DNA of 64,000 nt from Mucilaginibacter roseus (GCF_021215455.1 NZ_JAJPWV010000002.1:248001-312000), one strand, 5' to 3'. Shown: positions 52,819-61,006, numbered from the stretch's first letter. Notes: generated from the letters alone by a model not told the origin. A program made the numbers and translations.

Positions 52819-53004
52819 ATGAGAACTGAAAAATCAACGTTAAGGTGCACTTGTGGAGCGCCTTATCATTTCGAGAGCAAAACAAATCCTCTCGGCGCGC
52901 TATTGTTTTTCTTACCAATTCGTCGTTTTTTCTGCGCACATTGTTTAAAAAATGCCTATGTGTGGTTACCAGATAAAATGGCGAGACGGTTTCACCGAGT
53001 ATAA
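52819..53004 (+). CDS. Small putative zinc-ribbon protein, 61 aa
   Basis: From the ATG at 52819 (an in-frame GTG lies 21 nt earlier). Cysteines C10 and C12 (CTC) and C39 and C42 (CAHC) form two pairs 27 residues apart, the pattern of a zinc ribbon. Between them is LGALLFFLPIRRFF, hydrophobic with a basic patch, and the C terminus is basic. Function unknown; it could be a membrane-proximal RNA- or protein-binding factor. It has its own perfect terminator. Confidence 0.6.
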   Translation: MRTEKSTLRCTCGAPYHFESKTNPLGALLFFLPIRRFFCAHCLKNAYVWLPDKMARRFHRV

Positions 53005-53032
53005 GTGAGTATGGAAAAAAGTTACAAAAAAG

Positions 53033-53060
53033 AAAGAGCCGCTGTTAACAGCGGCTCTTT
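53033..53060. terminator. Perfect 28-nt palindrome, bidirectional terminator
   Basis: AAAGAGCCGCTGTT followed by its exact reverse complement. It lies between the zinc-ribbon gene (plus) and the ABC ATPase (minus), whose stop is 5 nt away, and has A-rich flanks on the left and T-rich on the right. Confidence 0.8.
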
Positions 53061-53064
53061 GTGC

Positions 53065-53787
53065 TTATAATAATTCCCGTTCTTTTGATACGGTGTGTAT
53101 ATCGGGGTTTTGATAATCCTTTTCAATCAACCCGTCGCGCATACGCACAATACGGTGCGCGTGCTGGGCAATATCTTCTTCGTGCGTTACCAGTATAATG
53201 GTGTTTCCCCTTGCGTGTATATCCTCAATAAGACCCATTATCTCTATAGATGTTTTGGTATCCAGGTTACCTGTAGGCTCATCGGCTAATATGATAGACG
53301 GGTTATTAATTAATGCCCGTGCTACGGCTACACGCTGGCGCTGCCCGCCTGAAAGCTCATTAGGCTTATGATCAACCCGATGCCCAAGACCCACGTTTTC
53401 AAGCGCCTTGTGCGCACGTGCCAGCCTGTCGGCCTTACTTATGCCCGCATAAACCAGCGGAAGGGCCACATTTTCGAGCGAACTGTTACGTGGCAACAAG
53501 TTAAAGGTTTGAAAAACGAAGCCAATTTCGGAGTTACGCACTTCGGCCAGGTCATCATCGCTCATGTGGCTAACGTTGATGCCATTAAGCACATACTCAC
53601 CTTTTGATGGGGTATCTAAACAACCTAAAATATTCATCAGGGTTGATTTACCTGAACCCGACGGCCCCATCAGGGCTACAAACTCACCCTTATTTATGGT
53701 TAACGATACGGATTTAAGCGCGTGAATCACCTCACTGCCAATAACATATCTCCGGCCTATATCGGTAAGGGTAATAAGTGGCTGCAT
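53065..53787 (-). CDS. ABC transporter ATP-binding protein (LolD/MacB type)
   Basis: A 240-residue ATPase. Walker A is GPSGSGKST (about 41-49), the signature is [15 protein letters not shown] (about 143), Walker B is [12 protein letters not shown] and the H-loop is [13 protein letters not shown]. The [18 protein letters not shown]-loop with its Leu/Pro pattern is typical of the MacB/LolD/FtsE family working with FtsX-like permeases. No permease gene lies beside it. It may serve lipoprotein sorting, efflux or cell division. Confidence 0.9.
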   Translation of the reverse strand: MQPLITLTDIGRRYVIGSEVIHALKSVSLTINKGEFVALMGPSGSGKSTLMNILGCLDTPSKGEYVLNGINVSHMSDDDLAEVRNSEIGFVFQTFNLLPRNSSLENVALPLVYAGISKADRLARAHKALENVGLGHRVDHKPNELSGGQRQRVAVARALINNPSIILADEPTGNLDTKTSIEIMGLIEDIHARGNTIILVTHEEDIAQHAHRIVRMRDGLIEKDYQNPDIHTVSKERELL

Positions 53788-53852
53788 TCGTTTTTTGGTA
53801 GTTTGACTATGGTTTAGGAGTAATTGTTACACCATTAATATTATTTTCTCAA

Positions 53853-53982
53853 CCTTGATTTTTAGGATTTTGAGATTACCTTGATTTTAGTTTTTGAATA
53901 CTGATTTTGAGATTACAACATTCACTTTAATTTGACAATCAAGTTTGTTAATCAAGGTAATCTCAAATCCTAAAAATCAAGG
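53853..53982. repeat. Long inverted repeat between the ABC ATPase and gatC
   Basis: Arms at 53853-53885 and 53951-53982 are complementary over about 32 bp with one single-base indel, around a 65-nt loop. A partial third copy (TGATTTTGAGATTAC) lies in the loop at 53902-53916. It is too large and AT-rich for a plain terminator and may be a dispersed repeat. Confidence 0.7.
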
Positions 53983-53995
53983 TCAAAGACGAATA

Positions 53996-54286
53996 CTACC
54001 GTTCGATCACCTTGGCCACCAATATGTGGCTGCCATCATGCTTAGGGGCATTAAGCAGGGCTTGTTCAGTGGTTATTTCCTGCTTCACCACGTCCTCGCG
54101 TAACACATTGTCTTCAGTGGTCATGTATACCAATGGCTCAACGCCGGCGGTATCTACCTCATTTAACTTAGCCATAAAGTCGAGTATCTGGCTCATATCC
54201 TTCATTAGCTCCTCTTTCTCGGTTTCGGCCAGTTCAAGGCGGGCAAGGTGGGCTATTTTGTCTACGGTTTGCTTATCAATCGTCAT
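53996..54286 (-). CDS. gatC: Asp-tRNA(Asn)/Glu-tRNA(Gln) amidotransferase subunit C
   Basis: A 96-residue subunit that stabilises the GatCAB complex, which amidates misacylated Asp-tRNA(Asn) or Glu-tRNA(Gln). IDKQTVDKIAHLARLEL, EELMKDMSQILDFMAKLNEVDT and the late LREDVV are typical. gatA and gatB are not in the window. The ATG overlaps the stop of the upstream acyltransferase gene by 4 nt, so the two are translationally coupled. Confidence 0.93.
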   Translation of the reverse strand: MTIDKQTVDKIAHLARLELAETEKEELMKDMSQILDFMAKLNEVDTAGVEPLVYMTTEDNVLREDVVKQEITTEQALLNAPKHDGSHILVAKVIER

Positions 54287-55014
54287 GCGGTTTGCAGTTT
54301 TTGCTGAATGATACTGTGAACCTGGTCGCGCAGTGCATCGGTATCCTCAATGGTTAAATCAGCCGTTTCGACGGGCTTATGTACAAATATATTACAAACG
54401 CCGGGTTTGCTGCCATATTTAAGTCCATCATCCCATAATATTTGCCAGGTATTGAGGGAAGTAACCGGGATGATGGGTATTTTATGCTCAATAGCCAACC
54501 GGAAAGGTCCATTTTTAAATGAGATCATTTCGGGTGGATAAATATCAGGAATGGTACCTTCCGGAAAAATGATCATGGTAACACCCTTTTGCAAACGCTC
54601 GGCGGTAGCCTTGAAAGCGCGAAATGATGACATTTTACTTTCGCGGTTTACCGGAATATCCACTGTGCGGAAGAATAGCCCAGTTACCAACCCGTCAAGC
54701 AGTTCATCCTTACCCATAAAACTAATGTTGTTTTTTATGGCGATGCTGATGGCTGTAATATCCAGGTTTGAGGTATGATTAGGGCAAATAATATAAGTAC
54801 GACTCCAGTCTACCTTTTGCTCATACTCAATTTTATAAGTAATTCCGGCTATTAATGAGCTTACAAAACCCCAAGCCCTGCGCACTTTATTCATGCTTAC
54901 ATAGCGCTCGGGCTTGCGCGAGAAATAATACAGTAAAGGCCAGAAAACGAAGTAAAAAAAGCCTACACTGTACCTGTACAAGCGGGCATGGGCCTTTCTT
55001 AAAAACATTTTCAT
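54283..55014 (-). CDS. 1-acyl-sn-glycerol-3-phosphate acyltransferase family protein
   Basis: A 243-residue membrane-bound acyltransferase (PlsC family), started at the ATG at 55014. The catalytic HxxxxD is in CPNHTSNLDITAI (about 78-90), the phosphate-binding motif is FPEGTIPD (about 150), and PVTSLNTW follows. A hydrophobic segment near the N terminus (YSVGFFYFVFWPLLYYF) anchors it. It makes phosphatidic acid for phospholipid synthesis. It overlaps gatC by 4 nt and is divergent from trpS. Confidence 0.9.
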   Translation of the reverse strand: MKMFLRKAHARLYRYSVGFFYFVFWPLLYYFSRKPERYVSMNKVRRAWGFVSSLIAGITYKIEYEQKVDWSRTYIICPNHTSNLDITAISIAIKNNISFMGKDELLDGLVTGLFFRTVDIPVNRESKMSSFRAFKATAERLQKGVTMIIFPEGTIPDIYPPEMISFKNGPFRLAIEHKIPIIPVTSLNTWQILWDDGLKYGSKPGVCNIFVHKPVETADLTIEDTDALRDQVHSIIQQKLQTA

Positions 55015-55020
55015 CGGTGC

Positions 55021-55046
55021 CAAAAATATAAAAATTCTTACTTTCG
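55021..55046. promoter_or_regulatory. Back-to-back -7 boxes for plsC-like gene and trpS
   Basis: The 37-nt gap between the start codons holds TATTTTTG on the minus strand (55021-55028) and TACTTTCG on the plus strand (55039-55046, one mismatch). Each ends 6-7 nt before its start codon, so both mRNAs would be nearly leaderless. Confidence 0.35.
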
Positions 55047-55051
55047 CCCCT

Positions 55052-56047
55052 ATGGAAACAGTTGTTAGTGGTATAAGGTCTACCGGAAACTTACATTTAG
55101 GTAATTATTACGGTGCAATACAGAATTTTATAAAGATGCAGCATGAGTATAACTGCTACTTTTTTATTGCCGATTTGCACTCCCTTACCACACACCCTAC
55201 CCCAGCCGACCTGCACAGCAATGTGAAACAGGTATTGGTTGAATATCTTGCCGCAGGCATCGATCCGGAGAAAGCTACCATATATGTACAATCTGACGTG
55301 CCTGAGGTAGCCGAACTGTACCTTTACCTTAATATGAATGCTTATTTAGGCGAACTGGAGCGCAGTACATCATTTAAAGATAAAGTACGCGCGCAACCTG
55401 ATAACGTAAACGCCGGCTTGCTTACTTACCCGGTTTTAATGGCAGCGGATATCATCATCCATAAGGCTACAAAAGTACCTGTGGGTAAAGATCAGGAGCA
55501 ACACCTGGAAATGGCCCGCACCTTTGGCAACCGTTTTAACAGGCTTTATAACAACGAATACTTTCCCGAACCTTACGCCTTTACCTACGGCAGTAACCTG
55601 GTAAAAATTCCGGGATTGGATGGTAAAGGAAAAATGGGCAAATCTGAAGGTGAGGGCAATGCCGTTTACCTGTCTGATGCGCCCGAGGTGATCCGCAAAA
55701 AGGTAATGCGCGCTGTTACCGATAGCGGACCAAGCGTTGAAAACCAGGAAAAACCACAGGAGATACAAAACCTGTTCGATTTGATGAAAGTAGTATCAAC
55801 CGAGGATACTTACCAGCATTTTGACAATCTGTACAACACCATGCAGATACGTTACGGCGACCTGAAAAAACAGCTTGCTGAGGATATGGTGAACGCTACC
55901 GCGCCGATACGTGAACGTATAAACGAGATAGCTAATGATAGCGCTTACCTTAGCCGCGTGGCCAGCCTCGGTGCCGAAAAAGCCCGCGAAAGCGCCAACA
56001 AAACTATACGCGAGGTACGCGAGATCATCGGTTTCCGGAAATTTTAA
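55052..56047 (+). CDS. trpS: Tryptophanyl-tRNA synthetase
   Basis: A 331-residue class I synthetase charging tRNA(Trp). The HIGH-like motif is GNLHLGNYYG (about 13-22), the KMSKS-like motif is KMGKS (about 194-198), and VPVGKDQEQHLEMAR lies between them. Length is typical of bacterial TrpRS. It is divergent from the acyltransferase-gatC pair. No T-box or attenuator is seen in the very short leader. Confidence 0.96.
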   Translation: METVVSGIRSTGNLHLGNYYGAIQNFIKMQHEYNCYFFIADLHSLTTHPTPADLHSNVKQVLVEYLAAGIDPEKATIYVQSDVPEVAELYLYLNMNAYLGELERSTSFKDKVRAQPDNVNAGLLTYPVLMAADIIIHKATKVPVGKDQEQHLEMARTFGNRFNRLYNNEYFPEPYAFTYGSNLVKIPGLDGKGKMGKSEGEGNAVYLSDAPEVIRKKVMRAVTDSGPSVENQEKPQEIQNLFDLMKVVSTEDTYQHFDNLYNTMQIRYGDLKKQLAEDMVNATAPIRERINEIANDSAYLSRVASLGAEKARESANKTIREVREIIGFRKF

Positions 56048-56243
56048 TTATCTAAACGGAGAAATACTACTTTAAAACAACACCTTACAACTTTTTTGAC
56101 ACTTGATGGTTGTTGGTGTATATTAGGCAGTCTGTGGACGATGGTCAATAGTCCATAGTGGAAAATACGCTTTATTAAATTACTATGGTCTATCGTCTAT
56201 GGTCTACCGGCTAACTGACTAACCGACCTAACACCAAACGCAC
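56048..56243. repeat. Intergenic stretch with CTATGGTC-type repeats
   Basis: GACGATGGTCAATAGTCCATAGT (about 56138-56160, read in parts) and ACTATGGTCTATCGTC (56181 on) form an imperfect inverted repeat of the pattern TATGGTC/GACCATA. No gene. It precedes the deoxynucleoside kinase gene. Confidence 0.4.
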
Positions 56244-56858
56244 ATGCACATTGCTATTGTAGGAAACATAGGTGCCGGTAAAACCACCCTCACCGAAATG
56301 CTGGCCAAAAACTATGGCTTTGAGCCGCTTTTTGAAGCCGTTGATAACAACCCCTACCTTGAGGATTTTTACAGCGATATGAAACGCTGGAGCTTTAACC
56401 TGCAGATATACTTTTTAAACAGCCGTTACCGCCAGATCATCGAGATACAAAAGAGCGGGCGCAACGTGATACAGGACCGTACCATTTACGAGGATGCCTT
56501 TATTTTTGCGGAGAACCTGCACGATATGGGCCTCATGACTACGCGCGATTACGAGAATTACCGTTCGATATTTGATAACATCACCTCGTTTATCAAGCCG
56601 CCTGACCTGTTGATCTACCTTAAGGCATCGGTACCTACGCTGGTAAACAACATACAGCGTCGCGGCCGCGAATACGAAAGTGGCATCAGGCTGGATTATC
56701 TTTCAAAACTGAATGAAAAGTACCAAAAATGGATAAACGGATACGACTTAGGTAAACTGCTGGTTTTAGATAAGGACAACCTTGACTTTGCCAACAACAC
56801 CGAAGACATGGCCACCATTGTACAAATGATTGAAAGAGAAATACACGGGTTGTTTTAG
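56244..56858 (+). CDS. Deoxynucleoside kinase
   Basis: A 204-residue salvage kinase. The P-loop is GNIGAGKTTLTEML (about 7-20), the lid and DRS-like motif is DRTIYEDAFIFAE (about 78-90), and RRGREYESGIRLDYLSKL is the lid region. It matches the dCK/dGK-like family used by bacteria to phosphorylate deoxyadenosine or deoxyguanosine. Specificity cannot be told. It is 59 nt upstream of kdsB on the same strand, with a repeat between. Confidence 0.9.
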   Translation: MHIAIVGNIGAGKTTLTEMLAKNYGFEPLFEAVDNNPYLEDFYSDMKRWSFNLQIYFLNSRYRQIIEIQKSGRNVIQDRTIYEDAFIFAENLHDMGLMTTRDYENYRSIFDNITSFIKPPDLLIYLKASVPTLVNNIQRRGREYESGIRLDYLSKLNEKYQKWINGYDLGKLLVLDKDNLDFANNTEDMATIVQMIEREIHGLF

Positions 56859-56870
56859 AACGAAGAGCCA

Positions 56871-56976
56871 GCCCCCTAAATCCCACTGAAGGGGAGTTGA
56901 GTAACTACAATATATAATGAGCGATATATCTAATACGCAAAGCATCACCTCTCCTTCAGGGGAGGCCGGGAGGGGC
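56871..56976. repeat. CCCCT/AGGGG inverted-repeat element that supplies the kdsB start
   Basis: Begins GCCCCCTAAATCCC and ends GGCCGGGAGGGGC; inner ACTGAAGGGGAG and CTCCTTCAGG are also complementary. The kdsB ATG (56917) lies inside, and the last base of the element is the last base of codon 20. Fragments of the same type occur at 19814-19842 and 57711-57725. Confidence 0.55.
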
Positions 56977-57705
56977 AGCATCCTTGGCATCATACCTGCC
57001 CGCTATGCGTCAAGCCGTTTTCCGGGTAAGCCCTTGGTTGATATTGCAGGCAAGAGCATGATACAGCGCGTTTATGAGCAGGCTTCCAAATGTCCAGACT
57101 TGGCGGCGGTTGTGGTAGCTACAGATGACGAGCGCATCTTTGAACATGTAACTGCGTTCGGTGGCCATGTGGTAATGACGGACGGCAACCATCAAAGTGG
57201 TACCGACCGCTGTGCCGAGGTAGCTTTACAGCATCCGGAACATGAGGTTGTAATTAATATTCAAGGTGATGAGCCTTATATTGATCCGGAGCAGATCACC
57301 AAGTTGGCGCATTGTTTCAGCAATCCGCAAACGCAGATAGCTACACTGGTTAAGCAAATTAAAACTGTACAAGAGTTGCTGAACGCTAACTCGCCCAAGG
57401 TCGTAATCAACAAACTGTCAGAAGCTATTTACTTTTCGCGTTCGCCCCTGCCCCACCTGCGCGGCGAGGAACCGGAGAACTGGCTGGGCTTCCATACCTA
57501 CTTTAAGCATATTGGTATTTATGGTTATCGGGCCGACGTACTGCAGCAAATAACCAAACTGCCTGTATCGTCCCTGGAAACAGCAGAGAAACTGGAACAA
57601 CTCCGCTGGATAGAGAACGGCTACCGTATACAGGTTGCCGAAACCGAGCTGGAAACCCACGCCATTGATACGCCGGAAGATTTGAAGTTGCTGAATCTTT
57701 CCTGA
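56917..57705 (+). CDS. kdsB: 3-deoxy-manno-octulosonate cytidylyltransferase
   Basis: A 262-residue enzyme activating Kdo as CMP-Kdo for lipopolysaccharide. The conserved protein begins at residue 21: SILGIIPARYASSRFPGKPL, then VVVATDDERI, NIQGDEPYIDPEQI and the C-terminal TAEKLEQLRWIENGY. The first 20 residues (MSDISNTQSITSPSGEAGRG) have no counterpart in the family and are encoded by an intergenic repeat element. No other start codon fits downstream, so the extension is probably real. Confidence 0.92.
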   Translation: MSDISNTQSITSPSGEAGRGSILGIIPARYASSRFPGKPLVDIAGKSMIQRVYEQASKCPDLAAVVVATDDERIFEHVTAFGGHVVMTDGNHQSGTDRCAEVALQHPEHEVVINIQGDEPYIDPEQITKLAHCFSNPQTQIATLVKQIKTVQELLNANSPKVVINKLSEAIYFSRSPLPHLRGEEPENWLGFHTYFKHIGIYGYRADVLQQITKLPVSSLETAEKLEQLRWIENGYRIQVAETELETHAIDTPEDLKLLNLS

Positions 57706-57739
57706 ACCCTTCCCTTAGGAAGGACTTTACATTAAAAAT

Positions 57740-57823
57740 TTCATTTTGAATGAAGTACGACAAGAAATCCGTTCGCTTTACTAATTAGAAGAGAACCGAT
57801 TTCTTGCTATTGCTCGGGATGAC
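57740..57823. repeat. Imperfect inverted-repeat element, family A, copy 3
   Basis: TCATTTTGAATGAAG on the left and GCTCGGGATGAC on the right, with inner AAGAAATC and GATTTCTT pairing. It is a diverged member of the family seen at 19711 and 31212. Confidence 0.45.
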
Positions 57824-57940
57824 AAGCAGTAATTTAATAGTACAAAACGATTCGGTGCCTATTGCTCCGGCCTTTTAATTTTCGGGTAGCACTAAAGATG
57901 CACAACCTTTCATAGAAAATTAAGCAACCGACGACTTTTG

Positions 57941-57964
57941 CTTCTTTTGTTCGCACAAAAGAAG
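57941..57964. repeat. Short palindromic repeat, copy 2
   Basis: Arms CTTCTTTTGT and ACAAAAGAAG around TCGC, identical arms to 19549-19572. Flanking ACTTTTG is on the left here. The rest of 57706-57990 holds only repeats. Confidence 0.6.
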
Positions 57965-57990
57965 TTTAGACAGGTATAAAAACCACCACC

Positions 57991-58527
57991 TTACGCTTTC
58001 AAATCGCCTTCAATCGAATCATCAATGGTGGTACCCATAATGGCGCCGGCTATTTGTTTAACAAAGGCAATAGCGTTGCCGTGTTTGTTGTCCCAATAAT
58101 GGCCTTGTGTTGGCGTTACCTTAATGATGCTGATGCGCGGATCGCTTTTACCTTCGGTAAACCATACCTTTAATACCGGATCCCATAATTCATCAATCTT
58201 ACTTTTGTCCTCGCTGATCTCGGCTATGCCGTAAACGTTTAAAAAACCGGAATATGATGAACCCTGGAATAACAACTGTACAAACGGATCGGCTGCAATC
58301 TCTTCGTTCTTGTGGCTGTCGTTCGCGCTTAAAAACCACATATCGCCGTTATCGTCAATTTTTTGTGGCGACATGGGGCGGGTTGAAAATGGCAGGCCGG
58401 TTTTTATGTTGCTGCAAAAAAAGCAGGTGTCGGCTTTTTCGGCTAATTGTTTAAGCTTTTTCCAGGCTTCATTACCCTCAAGGTTTTCAATATTATCTTC
58501 TGGCTGATTGGCGTTAATGCTGTCCAT
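57991..58527 (-). CDS. Pyridoxamine 5'-phosphate oxidase family protein
   Basis: A 178-residue flavin-fold protein started at the ATG at 58527; a longer frame to 58605 adds an unlikely N terminus. FCSNIKTGLPFSTRPM (about 36), GDMWFLSANDSHKNEEI, VQLLFQGSSYSGFLNVYGIAEI and the late DNKHGNAI are typical of the general stress protein 26 (GsiB/YzzA-like) group with an FMN-binding split barrel. Substrate is unknown. It is not near vitamin B6 genes. Confidence 0.85.
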   Translation of the reverse strand: MDSINANQPEDNIENLEGNEAWKKLKQLAEKADTCFFCSNIKTGLPFSTRPMSPQKIDDNGDMWFLSANDSHKNEEIAADPFVQLLFQGSSYSGFLNVYGIAEISEDKSKIDELWDPVLKVWFTEGKSDPRISIIKVTPTQGHYWDNKHGNAIAFVKQIAGAIMGTTIDDSIEGDLKA

Positions 58528-58683
58528 GGTGTAAAATGTTTTTCTGGTTAATAATGTTTCATAACAACCCATGGCAATACCTAATTGTTTAAGATAAATA
58601 TGCACCCTATCATTTATCTATTTGAAAATAAGCTGAAAAGAACAAAATAAAAGCTGTTTTGAAATAACTCCCGCTACTCCGCT

Positions 58684-58842
58684 TTACTTTAATTTGTTGC
58701 TGATTATAAACCAATCAACATCTTTTTTGAATTTGTTCAGCGCTTGCAGTACTCCGGCAATATCGATATAAAAGCGGCCGCTATTATCGTGTTGTGTATG
58801 TGCCGGTAGCTGAATGATGTACAGAAAAAAGATGCCTAACAT
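58684..58842 (-). CDS. Possible 52-residue protein or gene remnant
   Basis: An ATG-initiated frame (58842) ending TAA at 58684. It starts with a hydrophobic stretch (MLGIFFLYIIQLP) and continues FYIDIAGVLQALNKFKKDVDWFIISNKLK-like sequence (quoted in parts) that looks like genuine protein with an amphipathic C-terminal helix. It lies between the PNPOx-family gene and the divergent GH53 gene, 26 nt from the latter's start. It may be a tiny gene or the tail of an older one. I do not recognise it. Confidence 0.35.
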   Translation of the reverse strand: MLGIFFLYIIQLPAHTQHDNSGRFYIDIAGVLQALNKFKKDVDWFIISNKLK

Positions 58843-58868
58843 CAATTACTAACCTAAAAACTCAATTT

Positions 58869-59933
58869 ATGAGAACAAGAATTGTATTTGCACTTTTAAG
58901 TACGCTAACCTTTTTTTCGGCATGTAAAAAATCAGCAGAAGTAAAAAGCGCCTCACAGCCTGCGGAAATTGCCGGCGGCGGATTGAAAACTACAGCGGCG
59001 CCATCCTTTGCTTATGGGGCCGATATTAGCTGGATAACTGAACAGGAGGCCTCCGGCAAAAAGTTTTACAACAGCAGCGGTACACAGCAGGATATCTTTA
59101 CGGTGATAAAAAGCAAGGGCATAAACGCAGTAAGGTTCAGGGTATGGGTAAATCCGTCAAACACTTATAATTCAACAGCCGATGTTATTGCCAAATGCAA
59201 GCGCGCCAAGGCTGCGGGTTTAAGTATCATGATTGATTTTCATTACAGCGATACCTGGGCCGACCCCGGTAATCAAACCAAACCATCCGCATGGGCGAGC
59301 CAGGATTTTACCACGCTAATGTCGACCGTTTACAACTACACCTACAACACGCTTAATACGATCAAGTCAAACGGCATTATGCCTGATTACGTGCAGGTTG
59401 GCAACGAAACCAGCGACGGTATGCTGTGGCCTGATGGCAGGGCATCACTATCTGCCACCAACTTTAAAAATTTTGCCTGGCTAATTAATTGCGGCTATGA
59501 TGCCACCAAGGCCATCTTCCCATCGGCCAAGGTAATTGTGCACGTTGCCAACGGTTTTAACAATACCACAACCCGCTGGATATTTGACGGCATTAAAGCG
59601 AACGGTGGTAAATGGGATATATGCGGTTTCTCGGTATACCCGTCAGCCAGCAGCTGGCAAACCACCAACAACCAGGTGTTGGCCAACATGAAAGATATGG
59701 TAAGCCGCTACGGCAAGCAGGTGATGATCTGCGAGGCCGGGATGGATGTTTCGGCAGCGTCAACCTGTAAATCATTTCTTGCCGATCTGATCGCCAAAAC
59801 TAAGTCAGTTTCAGGCGGATTAGGTGTATATTACTGGGAGCCGCAAGCCTACGCAAGCTGGAAGGGCTACAACATGGGCGCGTTCGACAGCAGCGGCAAA
59901 CCTACCGTGGCAATGGACGCCTTTATACATTAA
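58869..59933 (+). CDS. Arabinogalactan endo-beta-1,4-galactanase (GH53), lipoprotein
   Basis: A 354-residue TIM-barrel hydrolase of clan GH-A. The signal has a lipobox ending FFSAC (Cys19), so it is surface- or periplasm-anchored. FAYGADISWITEQEASGKKF opens the domain, the acid/base is E180 (VQVGNETSDGMLW) and the nucleophile is E289 (MICEAGMDVS). It cuts beta-1,4-galactan side chains of pectin. No SusC/D pair or other pectin genes lie beside it, but the galM operon elsewhere would use the products. Confidence 0.94.
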   Translation: MRTRIVFALLSTLTFFSACKKSAEVKSASQPAEIAGGGLKTTAAPSFAYGADISWITEQEASGKKFYNSSGTQQDIFTVIKSKGINAVRFRVWVNPSNTYNSTADVIAKCKRAKAAGLSIMIDFHYSDTWADPGNQTKPSAWASQDFTTLMSTVYNYTYNTLNTIKSNGIMPDYVQVGNETSDGMLWPDGRASLSATNFKNFAWLINCGYDATKAIFPSAKVIVHVANGFNNTTTRWIFDGIKANGGKWDICGFSVYPSASSWQTTNNQVLANMKDMVSRYGKQVMICEAGMDVSAASTCKSFLADLIAKTKSVSGGLGVYYWEPQAYASWKGYNMGAFDSSGKPTVAMDAFIH

Positions 59934-59944
59934 TTTATTAAACC

Positions 59945-59978
59945 TGCAGGCGGAGCGAGTACTTATGCTCCGCCTGCA
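59945..59978. terminator. Bidirectional hairpin between GH53 and the DUF4407 gene
   Basis: TGCAGGCGGAGC pairs with GCTCCGCCTGCA around a 10-nt loop. The T run is short on the plus strand, but the stem is very stable. The DUF4407 stop is 17 nt away. Confidence 0.7.
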
Positions 59979-59994
59979 AGTTTATGTAATAAAG

Positions 59995-61005
59995 TTAACT
60001 CCCCTCAATTAAGTGGTTTGCCATTAGCTGGAGTTTTCTTTTTTGAAGCATCATGTGATGTTTGATTGTAAGGTCGTAGTCGTTTTCTTCGGATGTTTTT
60101 TCTTCACTGCGTTTACTAAACAATATAAACAACTCTATACACGTCAAAAATAAGAGCCAAAGGAACCAAATTAATAAAGCTACAGGCGAACTCCAAAGAA
60201 GCTTAGCCATTACATTTAATTCATCCAAAAAACCTGTTTTTCCTTTAATGTCATTTTCAACCTCTGATCTCAGTTTTATCAAGGATGCTTCTTTTATTAG
60301 TTTAACTTCTCTTAATTCAGCTAACTGTTCATCTAACGGCTTTAAAAGTGCAATGTTAGGGTTAGGTATGCTGCTAACTGATACAGAATTCGTTTTAACA
60401 ATTTTTACATTTTGCTTAGTACCGTTAATGGAATCTCTATTGGTTGTAACAACAGGGGTACTATTGCTCTGGGAAGAATAAGATTTAATTGTAGGGTGTA
60501 GAGCAATGTCAGCACTTAGCCTGCTCCGCTCTCGCTCTTTATTCAAAATTGATCGATCAAGCTGATCAATCTGATTTTTTTGTTCTCGTTGTCTATCGGG
60601 TAATATCTTATTAACTTTATTATTCAGTGTTTCTATTTTGCCAAGTTCTATGTCTTCTTCAAATATTTTTTGATCAACTATTATAGACCCGATCAAAGCC
60701 ATAGTGAATGCAATAATTGTTCGAAATGTCGCCATCCCTCCGCTAACATAACTTGAGAGTATTATTTGCCTTTCAATCTGAATTATAATTAAGCATAATA
60801 TAATTCCTCCTATCAAAGAGCCTAAAACACCACACTTCAGATATCTATCGGCAAAAACAAATCCGATAAATGACCAGATAATGCATATAATTACCATTGC
60901 AGCTGCATAGCGTTTCAGGCGTTTTTGAGATACTTCACTGCATGATGCCAAAATTCTGTAATTATAACCGGTTAAAAAACAACCGAATTTTATCCACCAC
61001 TTCAT
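59995..61005 (-). CDS. DUF4407 membrane protein with coiled coil
   Basis: A 336-residue inner-membrane protein. Hydrophobic helices lie at about 33-52 (AAAMVIICIIWSFIGFVFA), 58-78, 92-112 and 268-296; a long charged coiled coil (residues about 118-265) sits between the third and fourth. This is the DUF4407 layout; function unknown. It ends a tight three-gene cassette with an HNH nuclease and an unknown protein (gap 1 nt). AT-rich codons stand out from neighbours. It could be the membrane effector or sensor of the cassette. Confidence 0.78.
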   Translation of the reverse strand: MKWWIKFGCFLTGYNYRILASCSEVSQKRLKRYAAAMVIICIIWSFIGFVFADRYLKCGVLGSLIGGIILCLIIIQIERQIILSSYVSGGMATFRTIIAFTMALIGSIIVDQKIFEEDIELGKIETLNNKVNKILPDRQREQKNQIDQLDRSILNKERERSRLSADIALHPTIKSYSSQSNSTPVVTTNRDSINGTKQNVKIVKTNSVSVSSIPNPNIALLKPLDEQLAELREVKLIKEASLIKLRSEVENDIKGKTGFLDELNVMAKLLWSSPVALLIWFLWLLFLTCIELFILFSKRSEEKTSEENDYDLTIKHHMMLQKRKLQLMANHLIEGS

Positions 61006-61006
61006 G

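Noticed and set aside
55021..55051. T-box or Trp attenuator upstream of trpS
   Set aside because: The gap to the divergent gene is only 37 nt, with no T-box motif or Trp codon leader.
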